This document shows positions 63,906 through 64,000 of a stretch of DNA of 64,000 bases, one piece after another. How positions within the stretch are numbered: the stretch's first letter is position 1; each line of letters opens with the position of its first letter. The DNA is from Paenibacillus sp. BSR1-1. Its GTDB lineage: Bacteria > Bacillota > Bacilli > Bacillales > Cytobacillaceae. The notes under the pieces were generated by a model, which was not told the origin of the DNA, ran no database searches, and saw nothing but the letters and a program-made list of their open reading frames with translations. The position numbers and the translations under genes were made by a program. The stretch lies in assembly GCF_030403775.1 (NCBI RefSeq), contig NZ_JAQMWQ010000006.1:62001-126000 (forward strand), in the 5' to 3' direction.

Positions 63906-64000
63906 ATGTTCGTTATTGGTGTTTTAGGATCTAACTTATTTATTGAAGCCATTTCTGAATATTATCCATTATTTCCAGAAGTTTCGTTTGTTGACTATAC
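63906..64000 (+). CDS. 5' end of an unidentified gene
   Basis: ATG 63906 follows AGGAG and stays open for 31 codons to the window end (start MFVIGVLGSNLFIEAISEYY). Too short to identify; the beginning looks like a Rossmann-type or receiver-like strand-turn. Confidence 0.5.
   Translation, partial: MFVIGVLGSNLFIEAISEYYPLFPEVSFVDY

Overview
The window looks like chromosomal DNA of a spore-forming member of the Bacillaceae (a Bacillus or Neobacillus-type organism; the genus is inference). The reasons are low GC, strong AGGAGG-type ribosome binding sites, frequent TTG/GTG starts, CcpA (cre) boxes, a glgBCDA operon, a GerP-type spore protein, an Sda-like sporulation kinase inhibitor and a Bacillus-type PHA inclusion protein. 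No tRNA, rRNA, CRISPR array, insertion sequence or phage gene was seen.

Layout. (1) 1-1,000: 5' part of a secreted GH27 alpha-galactosidase on the minus strand. (2) 1,150-22,200: a roughly 20-kb organosulfur-scavenging region. It holds a LysR activator, an unknown 116-aa protein, two luciferase-like and three NtaA/DszA/CmoJ-type flavin monooxygenases, an oligopeptide-type ABC importer, a carboxylesterase, and then a glutaredoxin, Tcy-type ABC importer, GNAT acetyltransferase, M20 deacylase and FMN reductase set that matches the B. subtilis ytmI/cmo S-alkylcysteine salvage operon. Three copies of a promoter/operator motif tie the blocks together. (3) 22,300-27,050: citrate-type two-component system, CitMHS transporter with a cre box, and an AEC carrier. 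(4) 27,100-32,720: glgB-glgC-glgD-glgA. (5) 32,800-37,000: GerP-like protein, lipoprotein, PHA inclusion protein, malate:quinone oxidoreductase. (6) 37,200-54,760: 2-aminoethylphosphonate (2-AEP) catabolism fused to a bacterial microcompartment (BMC). (7) 54,900-64,000: small genes including an Sda-like one, a DRE-TIM aldolase, a molybdopterin oxidoreductase with fdhD behind an attenuator-like leader, a broken pcp gene, an alkylsulfatase, and the start of an unidentified gene.

The most striking system is region 6. An ABC importer brings in 2-AEP. PhnW converts 2-AEP and pyruvate to phosphonoacetaldehyde and alanine, and PhnX releases phosphate and acetaldehyde. The genes directly after phnX encode two BMC-H shell proteins, one BMC-P pentamer, a CoA-acylating aldehyde dehydrogenase with a candidate encapsulation helix, a PduL phosphotransacylase, a flavoprotein-like protein and alanine dehydrogenase. 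The proposed logic is that a shell confines the acetaldehyde made from a phosphonate and turns it into acetyl-phosphate, while Ald regenerates the pyruvate used by PhnW. No B12 enzyme, ethanolamine lyase or alcohol dehydrogenase is present, so this is neither a Eut nor a Pdu locus. I know of no described phosphonate-fed BMC but cannot search.

Two leaders also deserve attention: a terminator/antiterminator arrangement upstream of the formate-dehydrogenase-like gene, and a promoter-terminator pair upstream of the LysR gene. Coordinates and homologies were read by eye; family names come from recognised motifs and gene order, not database searches.
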